Source of the DNA: Chionis minor
Lineage: Eukaryota > Chordata > Aves > Charadriiformes > Chionididae
Length of the DNA stretch: 64,000 bases
Direction of reading: 5' to 3'
Assembly: GCA_013398295.1 (NCBI GenBank)
Contig: VZSF01004760.1
Location: 372,001-436,000, forward strand
This document shows, piece by piece, positions 62,546 through 64,000 of this stretch (positions are counted from its first letter, which is position 1; every line of letters begins with the position of its first letter). Under the pieces are notes generated by a model. That model did not search any database, was not told the DNA's origin, and was given only the letters and a program-made list of their open reading frames with translations. The translations under genes and the position numbers were made by a program.

Positions 62546-64000
62546 CTCCCTGTCCCCTCCTCCCCTGCGATACCTCGAAGAATTGTAGTGACTTGGCGTT
62601 TTCCCCTTGGCTCCCCGGCTCGGGGACAGTGGGATGGGATGGGGCCCCGGGGCATCCCCAGCAGCATCTGTTCCCCCTGCACCATCCCCATCCGGGCACC
62701 TGAGGATTTGGACATCAGGAGACGGGGCCGTGCTGCGCTGTGCAGGGGAGCTGTGGTTCGTCGGCCGTGGTGCGTTGGAGCAAGCAGTCTACTTCCCTCT
62801 GAGGCCGGTGCCGCTGGTGGATCGTCCGCTTTGGAAATGGCTTCTGTGTGGCACCCGGGAGGGACCTCAAGCCAAAGGCTGGGCCCCTCTGCTCCGGCTT
62901 CTCCTCCTGCTGGGCTGTGGGGCTTTGCAAAGCGCTTCTATGCGTGGCAGCTTGGTGTGGCGAAGGAGATATCCCAGCATGATGCCAGGGCAAGCACCCG
63001 GGATGGCAGGGGCCGGCTGCAGCCCGGCTGTGTGGGTGCAAGCCCAGGCTGTGTCCCATGGAGCTGTTGTCCGCCCCGTGCCTGGCCCTCAGTGCTATCC
63101 TGGTCCCCCACGGCTGGCGTACTCCTGTGCCGCTGGAGCTCTGGGTGCTTCGCACCGGGATGCCCGGGGCCGGGTGAGCCACGCTGCCTGGCTGGGCTCA
63201 GGAGCTGGGCATGGATCGTGGCACCCCCTGCTCCCTGCTGTGGCGGGGTAGCCCAGCCCAGCCTGGTCCCACTGCCTGGGGGTGCAGATGCCAAGGCTCA
63301 GGCAGCTCCTGGGGTGTCCCTGCCCTGGGCAGGAGGAGAGCTCTGTTCCTGTGTCACCCTCGGCACAGGGCTCTGCGTCCTGCACTGTGTGTCACTGGCG
63401 GCAGCCTCGGCATTTTGGGGGTTATCCCAGCCAGCCCTGACCTCACTGCCATGTGCTGGGAGCGGGTCCTGCCCTGCCTGGGGAGGGACCCCAGACCCAC
63501 TGGCACCACTGGCACTGCCCTGGCCCCACGGCTGCCTCCAGCCCCGCAGCTCCCGGCTCCGGGCCATGTGGGGTGGGCAGATCCTGCTACAGGTGAAACG
63601 GCCGGGACAGGAGCCAGGCAGCTCCTTGGAGGAGCATGCATGGTGCAGGCAGCGTGGGCAGCAGGACCCCAAAACTCAGCGGGCACCCCCAGGCTCATCC
63701 CCCTCTGGGGTGCTGCCGTCCTGTGGGGACCCATCCCAGGATGCAAGCAGAGCCGCAGCAGCCATGTGGGATTGCTGCTTCGCCGGTGCTCCAGGACGCA
63801 GGGGCAGCGGGAGACAGGAGCCAGACCCCCTGGGGACACGGGGTCCCTGGGCAGGGCCTCACTGGCTGCCTCGTGCCCTCCAGTGCGTCCTCCTGTGCGG
63901 CGGCCAGTTAATTCTGGGTTTTTTTGCCTGCATTTGATTGCATTAATAATCTCCTCTGATAACAGTATTTAATAAAACCAGGCTAATATGGCGCAGTTAG

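Larger units (their letters stand above)
61021..64000. other. Non-coding region to the right edge
   Basis: No exon is recognised. It contains a minisatellite (about 61290-61500), two X-box-like sites (61711-61724, 62381-62394), an AT-rich complex island at about 62285-62545 and another at about 63895-64000. It is probably intron or upstream sequence of a gene to the right. Confidence 0.5.

Noticed and set aside
62588..63937. Open frame of 449 codons on the plus strand
   Set aside because: Long only because of high GC. No known domain, no signal peptide and no conserved motif.

Overview
The window is vertebrate nuclear DNA, almost certainly from a bird. All genes have GT-AG introns. Introns are short, GC-rich CpG-island promoters alternate with AT-rich patches, and the 3' end of a CR1 retrotransposon lies in one intron. 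Two LTR-like blocks have an avian endogenous-retrovirus look. The gene order joins a block that in human lies on 7p22.1 (GRID2IP-ZDHHC4) to one that lies on 16p13.3 (E4F1-PGP-BRICD5-MLST8). From memory, chicken chromosome 14 carries both blocks. The species cannot be named from the sequence.

Layout, left to right. GRID2IP (delphilin) is on the minus strand with only its first two coding exons inside the window (4728-8262); the rest lies beyond the left edge. After about 5.6 kb of non-coding DNA with an LTR-like block comes the CpG-island promoter and then the complete six-coding-exon gene for the palmitoyltransferase ZDHHC4 (plus, 15045-21981). E4F1 (minus, fourteen coding exons, 24413-32868 and into an assembly gap) meets ZDHHC4 tail to tail. 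E4F1 and PGP (plus, 33570-34611) are head to head, and both start codons fall in a 701-base run of N. BRICD5 (plus, 38326-43152) and MLST8 (minus, 43969-48274) converge, and their predicted 3' UTRs overlap. MLST8's first coding exon is in a second gap. Across that gap lies a membrane-anchored hexosaminidase D-like GH20 gene (plus, 53878-57483). From 57.6 kb to the end no exon is recognised. That stretch holds an orphan CpG island with a third gap, simple repeats, a minisatellite and several AT-rich islands that look like regulatory elements.

The genes have unrelated jobs: synaptic scaffold, protein S-acylation, transcription/ubiquitin ligase, metabolite-repair phosphatase, BRICHOS membrane protein, mTOR complex subunit and glycosidase. 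They do not form a pathway. What they share is compact head-to-head and tail-to-tail arrangement. I see no CRISPR array, operon, phage or other prokaryotic system and no clearly new system. The points most worth checking are the membrane-anchored HEXD-like paralogue, an apparent extra PDZ domain in the avian GRID2IP first exon, the overlapping BRICD5/MLST8 3' ends, the ZDHHC4/E4F1 synteny junction and three RFX X-box-like palindromes.
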